Source of the DNA: Aphrocallistes beatrix
Lineage: Eukaryota; Porifera; Hexactinellida; Sceptrulophora; Aphrocallistidae
Length of the DNA: 64,000 nucleotides
Assembly: GCA_963281255.1 (NCBI GenBank)
Contig: OY725503.1
Span: forward strand, 434,001 to 498,000
Reading direction: 5' to 3'
How positions within the stretch are numbered: position 1 is the stretch's first letter; the number at the start of each line of letters is the position of its first letter. Below are positions 53,401 to 62,500 of this stretch, one piece after another. The notes under the pieces were generated by a model that saw nothing but the letters and a program-made list of their open reading frames with translations, was not told the origin of the DNA and ran no database searches. The position numbers and the translations under genes are program-made.

Positions 53401-53972
53401 GACTTTGAATGAGCTGGTACAAATGAGGTATAGCAATATGTTCCAAAGAGTAGAATCGTATGAAGAATAGGAATTGGATGATATTTCATGTCTTTGAATT
53501 GCTACGAAATTAGCGAATCGCATTGCTATATTTCATAATGGCACATGATGGCAAACAGGTTTAAAATCAACAACAAACTTTTTTTGTTTACAAAATTTAG
53601 TGAGAAGTAAATATAAGTTTTGTTTACGTTTAAAAGGTTAATATTGGCATTAAAATAAAATACTTACTTGCACGTGAAACAAGACATTTCATTCTCCAGT
53701 ACTCTCTGAGCGATGCAATTTGAACAGAAAGAATGGAAGCAATTCAGCAGGACTGCGTTTTCCAATTCGTTATTGCAAATATCACAAATCAAATAGTCTT
53801 TATTCTCATTCTGCAAGTGAGGCAAGTCGATTTTCGGACTGAACTCTAGCCCTAATCCGATACTGTCGTAATAAATCGGTAGTGAACTGGGAGGTTCGCG
53901 TTCTTGGATGAAATCGAACGAAATATCTCTACTGAAATGAAGGAAATTTTGTCTTTCATGCAAATGCGCCAT
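41498..53972 (-). CDS. RNF207: RING finger protein 207, 17 exons
   Basis: RNF207 is a RING/B-box protein, in vertebrates linked to HERG channel control in heart. Exons, in order: 53,972-53,668; 52,544-52,409; 51,651-51,510; 51,389-51,308; 51,049-50,974; 50,579-50,454; 50,152-50,106; 50,052-49,980; 49,764-49,696; 49,535-49,478; 47,340-47,271; 47,030-46,778; 45,508-45,416; 45,151-45,059; 42,487-42,436; 41,800-41,683; 41,651-41,498. All borders are GT-AG and all phases agree, giving 648 residues (human 634). RING: CDICNNELE...CFHSFCSNC...CFTC. B-box: ILECANCEEMNATSFCNTC and ALCNDCRGLIHAAKMFSKHE, as in RNF207. EFIMFSTTLKELMCINCFRE and long coiled-coil segments follow. A low-complexity Ser/Asn/Pro exon (47,030) lies between coiled coils. 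CHEK2 and PTPDC1 lie in its introns on the other strand. Confidence 0.9.
41851..42138. mobile_element. CAGT-type MITE, family E, in RNF207 intron
   Basis: Left TACAATCGAAACTCATTAACC and right ATTAACGAAGTTCTACTGTA. The inside includes the 70 bp dispersed block GGCTTCCCCGCCCAAAATGG seen also at about 3,960-4,030, 49,235-49,310 and (inverted) 52,600-52,670. Confidence 0.6.
42740..42885. mobile_element. Family B MITE (B3)
   Basis: Complete, 146 bp, with TA flanks and ends CAGTGGAATTCGC and GTGAATTCCACTG. It ends 43 bp before the CHEK2 start codon. Confidence 0.88.
42929..44410 (+). CDS. CHEK2: Checkpoint kinase 2
   Basis: CHK2 is a nuclear Ser/Thr kinase that relays ATM signals after DNA breaks. 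This single-exon gene encodes 493 residues. The N-terminus has a short SQ/TQ cluster (DVTQ, SSQP, SSQD) for ATM sites. The FHA domain is about 48-140 (YTFGRDESCSVCF, ISKTHFVVYR, DKSSNGSFVDGDKVG). The kinase domain is about 166-432: glycine loop GRGACGEV (about 173), FAVKII, HRDLKPENILL (catalytic Asp293), DFGLSR (Asp314), then TLCGTPSYLAPEV, with the Thr used for activation. A basic tail (RKRPSGDENLEFEAKR) is a likely nuclear signal. It lies inside RNF207 intron 14, on the opposite strand, and is flanked by family B MITEs on both sides. Confidence 0.93.
   Translation: MAMAETLDVTQFAGSSQPEETISSQDASLDCQGQAWGYLFPLSEPFDLVELIEDRYTFGRDESCSVCFREVPDRVPIPNFAAISKTHFVVYRYFPDEDKSNYVTYLTDKSSNGSFVDGDKVGKHKNQILKNFSVISLSMKKNKSYLYYDKMENLKSDIPNLPIELTSKYALTRTLGRGACGEVRLAFRITTGERFAVKIIEIKRFQKDNSAMKSAFAELKILQKLNHPCIIKIFDFFQSESHIFITLEYMAGGELFDKIVSLGKFTESQAKFTFHQILLAMRYLHSQDITHRDLKPENILLCANEVDSIVKITDFGLSRVVGEGSLMKTLCGTPSYLAPEVILSAEVKGYGPKCDCWSLGVILFILLSGYPPFSTEIKEHALTDQITKGYYSFPEEHWSEVSEEGISLIKSLLQIDPENRISIEESLNHPWLQDETISAKIKETLGEEFVNEKVVIEPSVSNETRKRPSGDENLEFEAKRANLNRDESQMDIV
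44622..44784. mobile_element. Family B MITE (B4)
   Basis: Complete copy, 163 bp, TA flanks, 210 bp after the CHEK2 stop. It includes the AACTTCGCGTATTAGCAACC segment that B1 and B3 lack. Confidence 0.88.
46412..46567. mobile_element. Family A MITE (A5)
   Basis: Complete 156 bp copy in an RNF207 intron, with TA flanks, ends CAGTTGACTCCGCTTAATAG and AAGCGGAGTCGACTG, and internal CCGGTCCTGCCAAAAGTGGC. Confidence 0.88.
47040..47215. repeat. GGTTAGTACGTACT-type repeat in RNF207 intron
   Basis: Repeated AACTCGGTTAGTA(CGTACT) boxes, with a 22 bp direct duplication at 47,048-47,090, resembling the CCTTATCCG/GTACGTATTAACCG boxes of family C elements. Probably a decayed element of that group. Confidence 0.4.
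47542..49008 (+). CDS. PTPDC1: Protein tyrosine phosphatase domain-containing 1
   Basis: PTPDC1 is a CDC14/PTP-family phosphatase linked to centrosomes and cilia in vertebrates. A single-exon gene of 488 residues. The N-terminal family motif CYIFCKGANCKYEDPTFWRP is followed by AMSRPTTLLIREYDFIGQLA, GIKSVFCVQKPGEHSHCG and FSYNPQELMDAGLYFYNFGW. The P-loop is HCHAGLGRTG (Cys181), then RPDALQTVKQVELVLEYK. The first 15 residues may be dispensable: a second Met follows at position 19. The C-terminal half is less conserved, and the chain is shorter than vertebrate PTPDC1. It lies inside RNF207 intron 10 on the opposite strand. Confidence 0.9.
   Translation: MAAELNNETRSPSQNRSPMISSLASKWCHSNTVMAIRKATVGDNHCYIFCKGANCKYEDPTFWRPDQMVLNGSFSHWVTDDVMAMSRPTTLLIREYDFIGQLAVHGIKSVFCVQKPGEHSHCGPKLEPSGFSYNPQELMDAGLYFYNFGWDDFGVPSMPMLLDLVRVVDFAVSRGKVAIHCHAGLGRTGVLIACYLVYSRRWESKKCIKHVRARRPDALQTVKQVELVLEYKLYMDNLWKVFPLCDEHRFSLDEFMSNQGELLHGDDWKKHKHVSKIISHLCGILLKDCEKISDISRKRQLKVIHTDSNEFLSQTLHFSKKELSVTEAEINNTANWEFLTSLDGDLVWGLILDWMFNLKSPCLPQFEIISIKNIVAEKNHPWKGVKNENVLNLVEYISHFLSQITDTLEREMMAAEISRVLIKVHETSSLPMKTSTPTNSRKIPFLFSRSSNPSAASPSTVLDTEHFSEEENIKIVTEAFNSCFGSFE
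51088..51279. mobile_element. Family A MITE (A6)
   Basis: TA flanks. The right end is duplicated in part (GTAGCCCGATTAAGCGG then CCGATTAAACAGTGACCC), so it is longer than A5. It lies 28 bp from exon 4 of RNF207. Confidence 0.8.
52693..52799. mobile_element. Fragment of the CATGCCAAC MITE family
   Basis: The internal part (CGAATTTCGTGGGACATTGC, AAAAAGCGGGACGTCCCGCC) matches 10,155-10,255; both ends are missing or degraded. It sits in RNF207 intron 1. Confidence 0.55.
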
Positions 53973-54844
53973 TTTCTCAATAAACTAAGCTTGATTTCAT
54001 ACTTCACACGCATATATAGCTGTCCGCTCAATGTTCAACTGAAAACCCTTAAAAGTTCGTGATTTCATGTTTATATGGATTAGCGCTACTGTGTTTAAGC
54101 CAAACTTCTTTTTATTTAGCCGAATTTCCTTTCTAAAAGTTTGGAATCAAGGTCAAATTCGTGAATTCGAAGGAAGCTATCGCGATTTTTCTCTAATCTG
54201 AAGATTCTTGATATTCTGAATCACTCTAATAGTTTCAAGCTGTACTATTTAAACGTGACTTTATATAGAAGTTCACTTCATTATTTATCACAGACATCTT
54301 GCAGACATTCATTCGTAGTGACACATGTTGTTAAAATGATAGTATACTATCAGTGTCGAACATAATATCGAAATCCAACCAAAAGTGCGAAAATGTGAGA
54401 GAACTTTTATAATTCATACATGTTGTGTCCTAGATAAACGTAGTCAGATGCCGCTTTACATACAGCTTCAGTTTTAAACGAATGTTTTCTGTTCTAAATT
54501 CTGATACAAACAAAGATCAGTTGACTCTGCTTAATAGAAGCTAATACGAAATATTTTCGGTTAATAGGGTTCTCCGCTTAATCGGGCCAAAATGTCTTCT
54601 GACCGATGTGACCCTATTAAGCGGAGTCGACTGTATTTAGATTTACCAGTAAGAGATACAGTCAACCGCTTAATCGGGACACTTTTGGCAGGACCGGAAT
54701 AGCTCTCACACATAGAAGCTAATACAAAATATTTTCGGTTAATAGGGTTCTCCGCTTAGTCAGGGCAAAATGTCCTCTGACCGATGTGACCCTATTAAGC
54801 GGAGTCGACTGTATTTAAAATAAAGTTTTAACATTTGCTTAGAA
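53973..54844. other. Divergent promoter region with two family A MITEs
   Basis: This spacer separates the RNF207 start (-) from the first IF2 gene (+). MITE A7 (54,516-54,635) is shortened at the left and A8 (54,657-54,813) is complete; they are 21 bp apart in the same orientation. A8 ends 31 bp before the ATG at 54,845. Nothing else supported. Confidence 0.65.
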
Positions 54845-56521
54845 ATGCTGCAAAGATTAAAATTATTAGAAATCCCACCTCTACTCAGCACAAACACACT
54901 TAGAAGATTCATATTTTATTCTCAAATGCAGTTTATTGAAAATAATAACTCCACCCCCAATCCTGAAAATCTCAAAATTCGCCCTCCAATTGTGTCCGTT
55001 ATGGGTCACGTGGATCATGGGAAAACGACACTGTTGGACTCGCTACGTGACACTAACGTGGCAGAAAGTGAGCCAGGACTGATTACACAACACGTCTCTT
55101 CTTTTGTGGTCAATTTCAAGGGTCGTGACGTCACGTTTATTGATACACCCGGTCATGCGGCGTTTTCTGGTATCAGAGGAATAGGCGCGAAAATTAATGA
55201 CATCACTGTATTGGTGGTTGACACGAATGAAGGCATCAAACCGCAGACACAAGAAGTGATTGATCTGATTCTCGGATATCAAATCCCAACTGTGGTGGCA
55301 CTCAACAAAATTGATCGTAAAACTTCAGACATCTCAGCCACTGAAGAGCAGTTAGTTGAGGCAGGAATCGAATTGGAAAGTTTCTATGGTTCAACCATTT
55401 CAGTGCCAATTTCTGGGTTGAAGAAATTAAACCTAGACAAGTTGGTGGAGGCGATTTTAAGAGAAGCTGAGAAACTGGAACTGCATTCTCTAGAAGGATA
55501 CAGTCTGAATGGAAAAGTATTGGATGTCTACACCAAATCAAGTATCGGAACCGTTGCAACTGTCATAGTTAAAAGAGGACTCTTAAAAACCGGCTCCGTT
55601 ATTCGGACGAAAAAGGCATGGTGTAGGGTAAGGCATTTCGAACCAGCTGAAGGGGTGGACAAATCTAAATTCGTTGACGGAGGGAAACCGGGATATCCGT
55701 TTATGGTGACAGGGTGGAGGGGCAAACCGGATCCAGATGATAATTTCTTCGAAGTTGAGAACATGAAAACTGCTAAAATCATCTTAGCTAGGAGAAATAA
55801 ACAAGTTTCAATGGATGAAAAATCAATTCATGTTGACAAAAAAGTTGCCCAGATATTCGGACAAGATCCCAGGACACTGTACATGATTATAAAAACAGAT
55901 ACAGCTGGATCACTCAACGCACTCGTCACTCTGTTAAAAAATGCGAAACCAAAAGGTGTGAAAATAGAGATAGTCACATGGGAGGTCGGACCTGTCTTGG
56001 AGTCGGATATGATATATGCTGATAATATTGGCGCCCATGTAATCGCATTCAATCTCGACCTTGATGAAAAAATAAAATTCCTAGAAAAAAACTTGAAAGT
56101 CCCTGTGTTTTGCAATAATGTGATATTCCGTATTATTGAGTATGTTAAGCGGGAATTAGAAGAGATTCTAGAACCGAGAATTGAGGAACGAATTGTAGGT
56201 GAGGCTGAAATTTTAAAACTTTTCAAACTTCCGGAAAAATTACAAGCGTCTGGATGCATCGTGAAATCTGGGACGATCGAAAAATCCGGGCTCTTTCGAG
56301 TTCGCCGAGGAAATGAAGTGATTTTCGAAGGGCACCCAGCTACTTTAAGGCACAAAAAGTCGCACATTACGAAAGTAGTGAAAGGAAGCGAGTTTGGGAT
56401 AACTTTTCCGAATTTCAATGATTGCTGGGAAGAAGATAGAGTCGTTTGCTATCAGAACTTTCCTGTTAAAGAAAGATTGGTGTGGAACCTTGATGATGGC
56501 TATGAAACAGAAACTAATTAG
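54845..56521 (+). CDS. IF2-type translation GTPase, copy 1 (mitochondrial IF2 paralogue)
   Basis: A single-exon gene of 558 residues in the IF2/IF5B GTPase family. G domain: GHVDHGKT (54-61), TQHV, DTPGHAAFSG, VALNKID, then SVPISGLKKLNL. It is followed by the domain II beta barrel (GTVATVIVKRGLLKTGSVIR), domain III (LYMIIKTDTAGSLNALVTLL) and the C-terminal C1/C2 parts (RVRRGNEVIFEGHPATLRHK). The N-terminus has Arg and no acids up to residue 30, fitting mitochondrial import. The IF2-specific N-terminal helix-turn-helix present in copy 2 is missing. Its G domain DNA is almost identical to copy 2 while the rest differs. It is either a second mitochondrial IF2 or a specialised paralogue; the function of this copy is not known. 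Confidence 0.85.
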   Translation: MLQRLKLLEIPPLLSTNTLRRFIFYSQMQFIENNNSTPNPENLKIRPPIVSVMGHVDHGKTTLLDSLRDTNVAESEPGLITQHVSSFVVNFKGRDVTFIDTPGHAAFSGIRGIGAKINDITVLVVDTNEGIKPQTQEVIDLILGYQIPTVVALNKIDRKTSDISATEEQLVEAGIELESFYGSTISVPISGLKKLNLDKLVEAILREAEKLELHSLEGYSLNGKVLDVYTKSSIGTVATVIVKRGLLKTGSVIRTKKAWCRVRHFEPAEGVDKSKFVDGGKPGYPFMVTGWRGKPDPDDNFFEVENMKTAKIILARRNKQVSMDEKSIHVDKKVAQIFGQDPRTLYMIIKTDTAGSLNALVTLLKNAKPKGVKIEIVTWEVGPVLESDMIYADNIGAHVIAFNLDLDEKIKFLEKNLKVPVFCNNVIFRIIEYVKRELEEILEPRIEERIVGEAEILKLFKLPEKLQASGCIVKSGTIEKSGLFRVRRGNEVIFEGHPATLRHKKSHITKVVKGSEFGITFPNFNDCWEEDRVVCYQNFPVKERLVWNLDDGYETETN

Positions 56522-57066
56522 AATTGTTAATTGTAACGAATTATTAAAAATATACTCAATTCTATTTATATAATCGGGATAATTAATTCTATTTTGTACC
56601 TACGTCATGAGCTATGATAGAATTTAACTTCGGGGTTGAGTTTAGCCAAATAATGGACTCCAAATTTGTACGTTTTTTGCCAACCCTGTACTTACTGCCT
56701 TTGTTTTTCCTAAAAATGTAGTAAGTAGCAAGTACAGTGGAATTCGCTTATTAGCGAGTTTTGCTCATAAAATGGTTGCTAATACGCGAAGTTGCAAATA
56801 AGGGAACAGAATTAACACAAAATCTACACCTGGGACCTGAAGATTGGTTGCTAATAGAGCAATATTGCTAATAAGCAAATTCCACTGCAAATCCATGAGC
56901 CAAGTTTGTAGTATCTGCAGTAGAAGATTTCAATTCTTTAAATCCTTAGTTTTATAATGTTAATTTAAGAAGTTGTCTCCTACCTAGGATATGTCCTTAC
57001 TTTATATATTTTCTGAATTCTCACCACTTTGCCTAGCTTTCTCACTTATTAGTTTATACGTCGCTT
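56522..57066. other. Spacer between IF2 copies with a family B MITE
   Basis: MITE B5 at 56,733-56,890 is in inverted orientation, with TA+CAGTGGAATTCGC at the left and a degraded right end (TTCCACTGCA). The rest is AT-rich and likely holds the promoter of the second IF2 gene. Confidence 0.65.
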
Positions 57067-58881
57067 ATGCACCGAAGTTTAGCTCAAATTATTCAAAAAA
57101 ATAAAAATATTTACACAAGAACGATAAAAAAATCTGCTCTTAAAGAAGTAGAAAATTTGTATTCAAAACCGAATTTGAGAGTAGAAAAGTTTGCAAGAAA
57201 GATTAATGTCCCGGTTAGAAAAGTTCTCCACATCCTTTCAAGATTCGAAATCCGTGAGTACAACCGCATGACAAGACTATTCCACCCAGAATTAAGACTT
57301 GTCACAGACCATTTAGGCATTTTACACCAAACCACTCCATTCACCACATGCCCTCGCCCCCCAATTGTGTCCGTTATGGGTCACGTGGATCATGGGAAAA
57401 CGACACTATTGGACTCGCTACGTGACACTAACGTGGCAGAAAGTGAGCCCGGACTGATCACGCAACACGTCTCTTCTTTTGTGGTCAATTTCAAGGGCCG
57501 TGACGTCACGTTTATTGATACACCCGGTCATGCGGCGTTTTCAGGTATTCGAGGCCGAGGTGCGAAAATTAATGACGTCACAGTTTTAGTTGTTGATTGC
57601 TGCGAAGGCGTTCGTTCTCAGACGAGAGAAGTTATTGATCTAATTAAGAAGTATGAAATTCCTTGTGTGGTCGCCCTCAATAAGATCGACAGAGCGAACG
57701 CGGATGTGTCTAGGACAGAGCAAGAGCTGTTTGAGAATGGAGTTGAGTTGGTAAAGTTTGATGGGAACATTCCTTCTGTGGAGATATCAGCACTGAAACG
57801 AATTAATCTTGATAACCTAGTGAGAGAAATTATTTCGGAAGCGGATAACCTCAATTTAGAAGCAGACGTAGATACAAACGCATTCGGATTCGTGTTGGAG
57901 ACGAAGAAGTGTCCAACTTTCGGGGGTCTGTCCACCATCTTACCTCTCCAGGGGAAAATCCGTATACGAACGATCATAAACTCGGGCTTAAATTTCTGCT
58001 CAGTCCGTAATATATTTCTACCGTCTGGGGGCCAAGCGGAAGAGATCTCCCCGGGGTACCCTTGTACCATTTCCGGGTGGAAACGGGGCCTGCCTAAAGC
58101 TGGACTCCGATTTATAAATACCCCGGGTTTCAAAATAGCTGCTCGAATGTCCAAAAAACCTCCACTTCAAATTCCGAAACGTTTAAAAGAGAAAAAGTTG
58201 AAAACGAAAGTTTTGAGAGATAACAACGAAGTGACGGAGATAAAAGGCGATAAGGGTACACTGTGTCTGATCTTAAAATCGGACACAGAAGGTTCAAAAG
58301 AAGCACTCGAAAATATCTTAACTTCCACAACCCCAGAAAATTTGAGAATACAACTCTTCTCCTCCAAAGTTGGAGACATCACTGTCACAGATATCAGGTG
58401 TGCCAAGGCACTGAATGCACATGTCCTGGGTTATAATGTTAAACTCCACTTTGGAGCAGAAAAAGAATTGAAACAGACAAAGATCCCAATTTTCACACAT
58501 AACATCGTATATAGGATTATCGATTACGTACGCGAGGAGCTAACGAAAATGTTAGAACCAACTCTTTCTGAGAAACATGTTGGATTCGCAGAGATTATTT
58601 CCGGGCCATCACAACTTGATTTCACACCTCCGTATAAGTGTAAGCTGTTAGAAGGAAGGATTGATAGACAGCAGCGTTTTCGGATTATTTCGACGGACGG
58701 AGTAGTGAGGTATGATGGCGAACTTCGGGAAATAGAATCTGGAGGAGATTCTATCAAACCCGGCGGCGAATTCGAGATACGATTTGAATTCTACGGCGAA
58801 TACGATTTGACAGATCGCGTTGAGTGTTACGAAATAATCGAGAGTAGCACTCAATTAGTTTGGAGTACTAACACAGACTAA
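57067..58881 (+). CDS. MTIF2: Mitochondrial translation initiation factor IF-2, copy 2
   Basis: A single-exon gene of 604 residues. mtIF2 places fMet-tRNA on the mitochondrial ribosome. The N-terminus (MHRSLAQIIQKNKNIYTRTI) looks like a targeting sequence. Residues about 38-70 (VEKFARKINVPVRKVLHILS) form the IF2 N-terminal helix-turn-helix motif. G domain: GHVDHGKT (105-112), TQHV, DTPGHAAFSGIRGRGA, VALNKID. Domain II is diverged. Domain III reads LCLILKSDTEGSKEALENIL. The C-terminal domain ends CKLLEGRIDRQQRFRIISTD, GEFEIRFEFYGEYD and YEIIE. Of the two copies this one keeps the usual domain set and is the better candidate for the true mtIF2, though its barrel region is less typical than that of copy 1. 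Confidence 0.85.
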   Translation: MHRSLAQIIQKNKNIYTRTIKKSALKEVENLYSKPNLRVEKFARKINVPVRKVLHILSRFEIREYNRMTRLFHPELRLVTDHLGILHQTTPFTTCPRPPIVSVMGHVDHGKTTLLDSLRDTNVAESEPGLITQHVSSFVVNFKGRDVTFIDTPGHAAFSGIRGRGAKINDVTVLVVDCCEGVRSQTREVIDLIKKYEIPCVVALNKIDRANADVSRTEQELFENGVELVKFDGNIPSVEISALKRINLDNLVREIISEADNLNLEADVDTNAFGFVLETKKCPTFGGLSTILPLQGKIRIRTIINSGLNFCSVRNIFLPSGGQAEEISPGYPCTISGWKRGLPKAGLRFINTPGFKIAARMSKKPPLQIPKRLKEKKLKTKVLRDNNEVTEIKGDKGTLCLILKSDTEGSKEALENILTSTTPENLRIQLFSSKVGDITVTDIRCAKALNAHVLGYNVKLHFGAEKELKQTKIPIFTHNIVYRIIDYVREELTKMLEPTLSEKHVGFAEIISGPSQLDFTPPYKCKLLEGRIDRQQRFRIISTDGVVRYDGELREIESGGDSIKPGGEFEIRFEFYGEYDLTDRVECYEIIESSTQLVWSTNTD

Positions 58882-59593
58882 TAATTAATGTTTGTTTGTT
58901 TGTTTGTTTGTTCAAATTAATGATTATGATTATAGAAGTTTCATACACTTTATACTTATAACTTTTCAATCCGTTTTGATTCAAATAATTCTGCTATCAT
59001 TTCTATCGATTTTTATGCAAGGAATCTACTTCATTCGTGGACGGTTCTATTCAATAGAGCGATTATCATAATCTATGTACACTAAACGTAAAACAAAATT
59101 GTATTATCTACAAATTATCTACAAAGTTGTTGAATATGTTCAACTTTATCGACACGATTGCATTCGCTACATTTTATTGTCATCATCATATACCATACAA
59201 GAACAATTCTAGATAGTGTCTTGTGCAGTGAACTTCTCCATGTGCATTCGGCCATGAGAGACATCTATGGCAAAAGTCATGTTTGGTCTCGTAACGCATG
59301 TAAATTGATTTAAATTGAGTATTTTAGAACAAAAATGATCTCTAACACTTTTATTTTTAGATAATTTTATCAAAAAAACTTCATTTTTACATCCAGCTAA
59401 GTTAAAGTTGAGTTATATTTTATTAATAAAACAAGTACAGTATTTATAATGATGATCACAAATATACAAAGTTAGTCACATCACATGACAAGAAGCTTAA
59501 ACCAAGTAACTACAATGTTGGTATCAATGTCATGAGGGATATTATACTAAAAACTATATACACACAAAAGTATCTGGGGGTGGTAGGGGCAAA
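58882..59593. other. Spacer between convergent genes
   Basis: A TGTT microsatellite of about six units begins at 58,888. The rest is AT-rich 3' flank of the IF2 gene and of the Ig/TSP1 gene, with no gene, repeat family or RNA that I can support. Confidence 0.5.
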
Positions 59594-62500
59594 TTAGAGT
59601 CCCCTCCTGAAACACGTTTGGCAGCAGTCCATACGTATGTAGTAGGGATAGGCGTTGCAGTTCCCTAAGTAGTCGATTAAAGCGTTACAAAATTCTTCGC
59701 TTATCGAATCACGGCACTGGCTGCAAGGCGGTACATCACATCTTATTTCAGTAGGCGGTTTAAACAGCTCGTTACATTCCACATCACTCACTTGGTTGCT
59801 AGTGATCGTTGAAACGCATTGAACAACCCTACGCCTGAATGAGGGGCCGCAATTCGCTGAACATCGTCCGAACGGAAATGCATTCCATCTGAACGGACGG
59901 TTGCACCGTATACCGAGGGGCCCACATCTATCCATGCTGTCCGGCTTTGGTCGCAATCTGCTGCAATCCGTCTCGTCATCACTTACCACGTTATTACAAA
60001 AGCAGTCCACACTTCTTGTCCGCCTACCTCGATGGCAAGTTGTATCTGAACAGTCACTCCACTGTCCTATAACCCATTCACAGCCCTCGCATGGTACTGG
60101 GGCTGGTAAACCCAATCGGTCGCAGACACTAGTCGCGACAGAGGTAGCAGCGGCTCCATTCCTACTTTCCTGGCAAATCGTCCTCCCAGCGCTCTCATCA
60201 CAAATATATTCATAGTCGAAATGCTCAATGTCGGTAGATGCAGCATCCGCTTGACCACACACGCTGGTAACCTGACACGTATAACGACCAACTTCGCTCA
60301 CTCCCACATTCGACACAGTTAGCGTGCTCATCCCATTAGGAATGTTATCCACAATACTGTATCTTCCCTGTTGGTTACTAATGGTACTTGCTTGGTAAAG
60401 CCATTCGAATGTGAAGTCTGGGATGTTGCTTCTTTCCAGGGAACAAGTCAGTTGGAAGCTGTTCTGGTTGTATAAACAGATCTGTGAGCCTATTTGTGCG
60501 GAGTTGGTTGTGCTTCCTTGATTACATTGGGCTGAACCTTCAACTATTGCTGGCGAGGGGAAAGTTATCCTCGACTCTGGGATATTACTGACTCCGAAAA
60601 TGTTTTCCGTTCTCGCTGTTATGACTGTCTGACAGGTTATCTCGAATTCTCCCTCTTCGAAGATGAAACAGTTCTCGTTAGGCGCTGGTTGTTGGACGGA
60701 ATTGAGTACGACCAGGTCTTCTCGGAACTCGAAGTCTGCGGGGATAGGATCTGGAAAACCGCCGATCCAACATGCGGTAATCCTCAGACGCCGGTCAGTC
60801 GGGATGATAAAATCCTGTCCGATCTCTCCCTCTCCATCCGTTTCAGTCCCGGTTAGAACACGGATTATCGGAGGACCTCCCACTCTGGTAGTTACGTTCG
60901 TACTTTCTCCAAACTGGTTCGTCGCCTGGACGAGGTAGTCTCCGTACTGGGAGCGGTCCAAGTTCGAAATCTGGAGCGTCCCAATGTTCCCGTTCACTAG
61001 CTGACGAATGTTACTCGAAGTTGGAAGCGGTCCGAAGGGCCCATTCGTTGTACTCCTGTAGTACCAGGTGAAAGTCCTCCCGGGCTGTCCTTCCAGATCA
61101 GTGGCTGCCAAACTGACAGTGCCTCCGTCGGAAATACTGATCTGAGCCCCCACGTTTACTGTCCGAGACTGCCCGGATCCTATTGTAGGCGGGAAAGTAA
61201 GTTCTCCGTCGATTCTTGGCCCTCGACCGACAACAGATAAAGCCGCGTCGTTTCCCGCGCTATTGGATGCCTCTGCCCTGTAAGTTCCGAAGGTGTTACT
61301 CCCGACCGGAAACGACAAAGTACTGTCCGTGAATCCTTGCGCGTTCAGTTGGCTCGTGATTGTATAAGTTCCATCGTTCACAACTGGTATAAATGACGTC
61401 CCCCCTGGTGGGATTCTAAACCATCTAATGGCGCTAGCTTCTCTTCCCGCTATATCATTAGCAGTGATGGTGACAACATCTCCAACAGTGGATTCGAACA
61501 ATTCCCCTATCCTTCCGCTGCCGTCTGTATTAATGGTATTTTCATCACCAGCATCTATAGTCGGCGGTAGAATGGTCGTACTTTGGGTGACAGTAGAAGT
61601 TGCGGAGGTCGATCCGAATACGTTGCTGGTTGTTGCAGTGTATGTACCAAAGTCGCTCGTTCTTGCGGACTGAATGGTTAGTGTGCTGACTCCATCTCCT
61701 AATGCCGTTATGTATCCAGGGGTTGAGGGTGTTATTATAGAACCATCTGAACCTCTCCATGTGATGGAGCCCTGGGGATACCCACTAGCTATCCTAGCTT
61801 CAATTGTCACACTGGCACCTTCTGAAGCTTCGAAGGATTCTCCGATCTGACCGCTTCCAGACGCGAATTGCAAACTACTTCCGACGAGATTGGCACATTC
61901 CTCATTACCAAACTGGTTACTAATCTCAGCAAAGTAGTAGCCTAGAGCTGCGTTTTCCAAGTTGAAAAAGTTTATAGTCCCCACTTCGTTCGCTGGAGTG
62001 TTTGTGCTCGTGTATCGACTGTCAGGGCTAGATCTAGCACCGTTTTCCGTGCGGGAATAACTCCAGGAAACTGTGCCGTGTGGAACCCCGTTTATATCCC
62101 TCGCTCTAATCGAAAATTGATTCGCATTCACCGTGTCAAAGTACCCAGCACTATCCACCACAGCTCCGTTATTAACTGCGGTCACTGCGTTTCCACTTCT
62201 ACAGGTGCTCGCTCCTCCAACCAAAGATGTAGCTGCATCATCTGGCGTTAAACCATTTGTTGCGGTTGCTCTATATGTTCCCCTATCTCCCGATTGAACC
62301 CCGTTGATGGTTAGCGTTGAACGGCTTTGTCCGGACGTAATAACGAATCGACCTCCACTAACGACATTCGTTACTCCTCCATTATCCACGCGTTGCCATT
62401 GAAAATTGCTCGAAGGGAATCCTTCCGTATCCACAGCCACGATATTGATGGTCTGGTCAATGGCGCCGTTAAATGAAGACCCAATATCACCACTCCCCAC

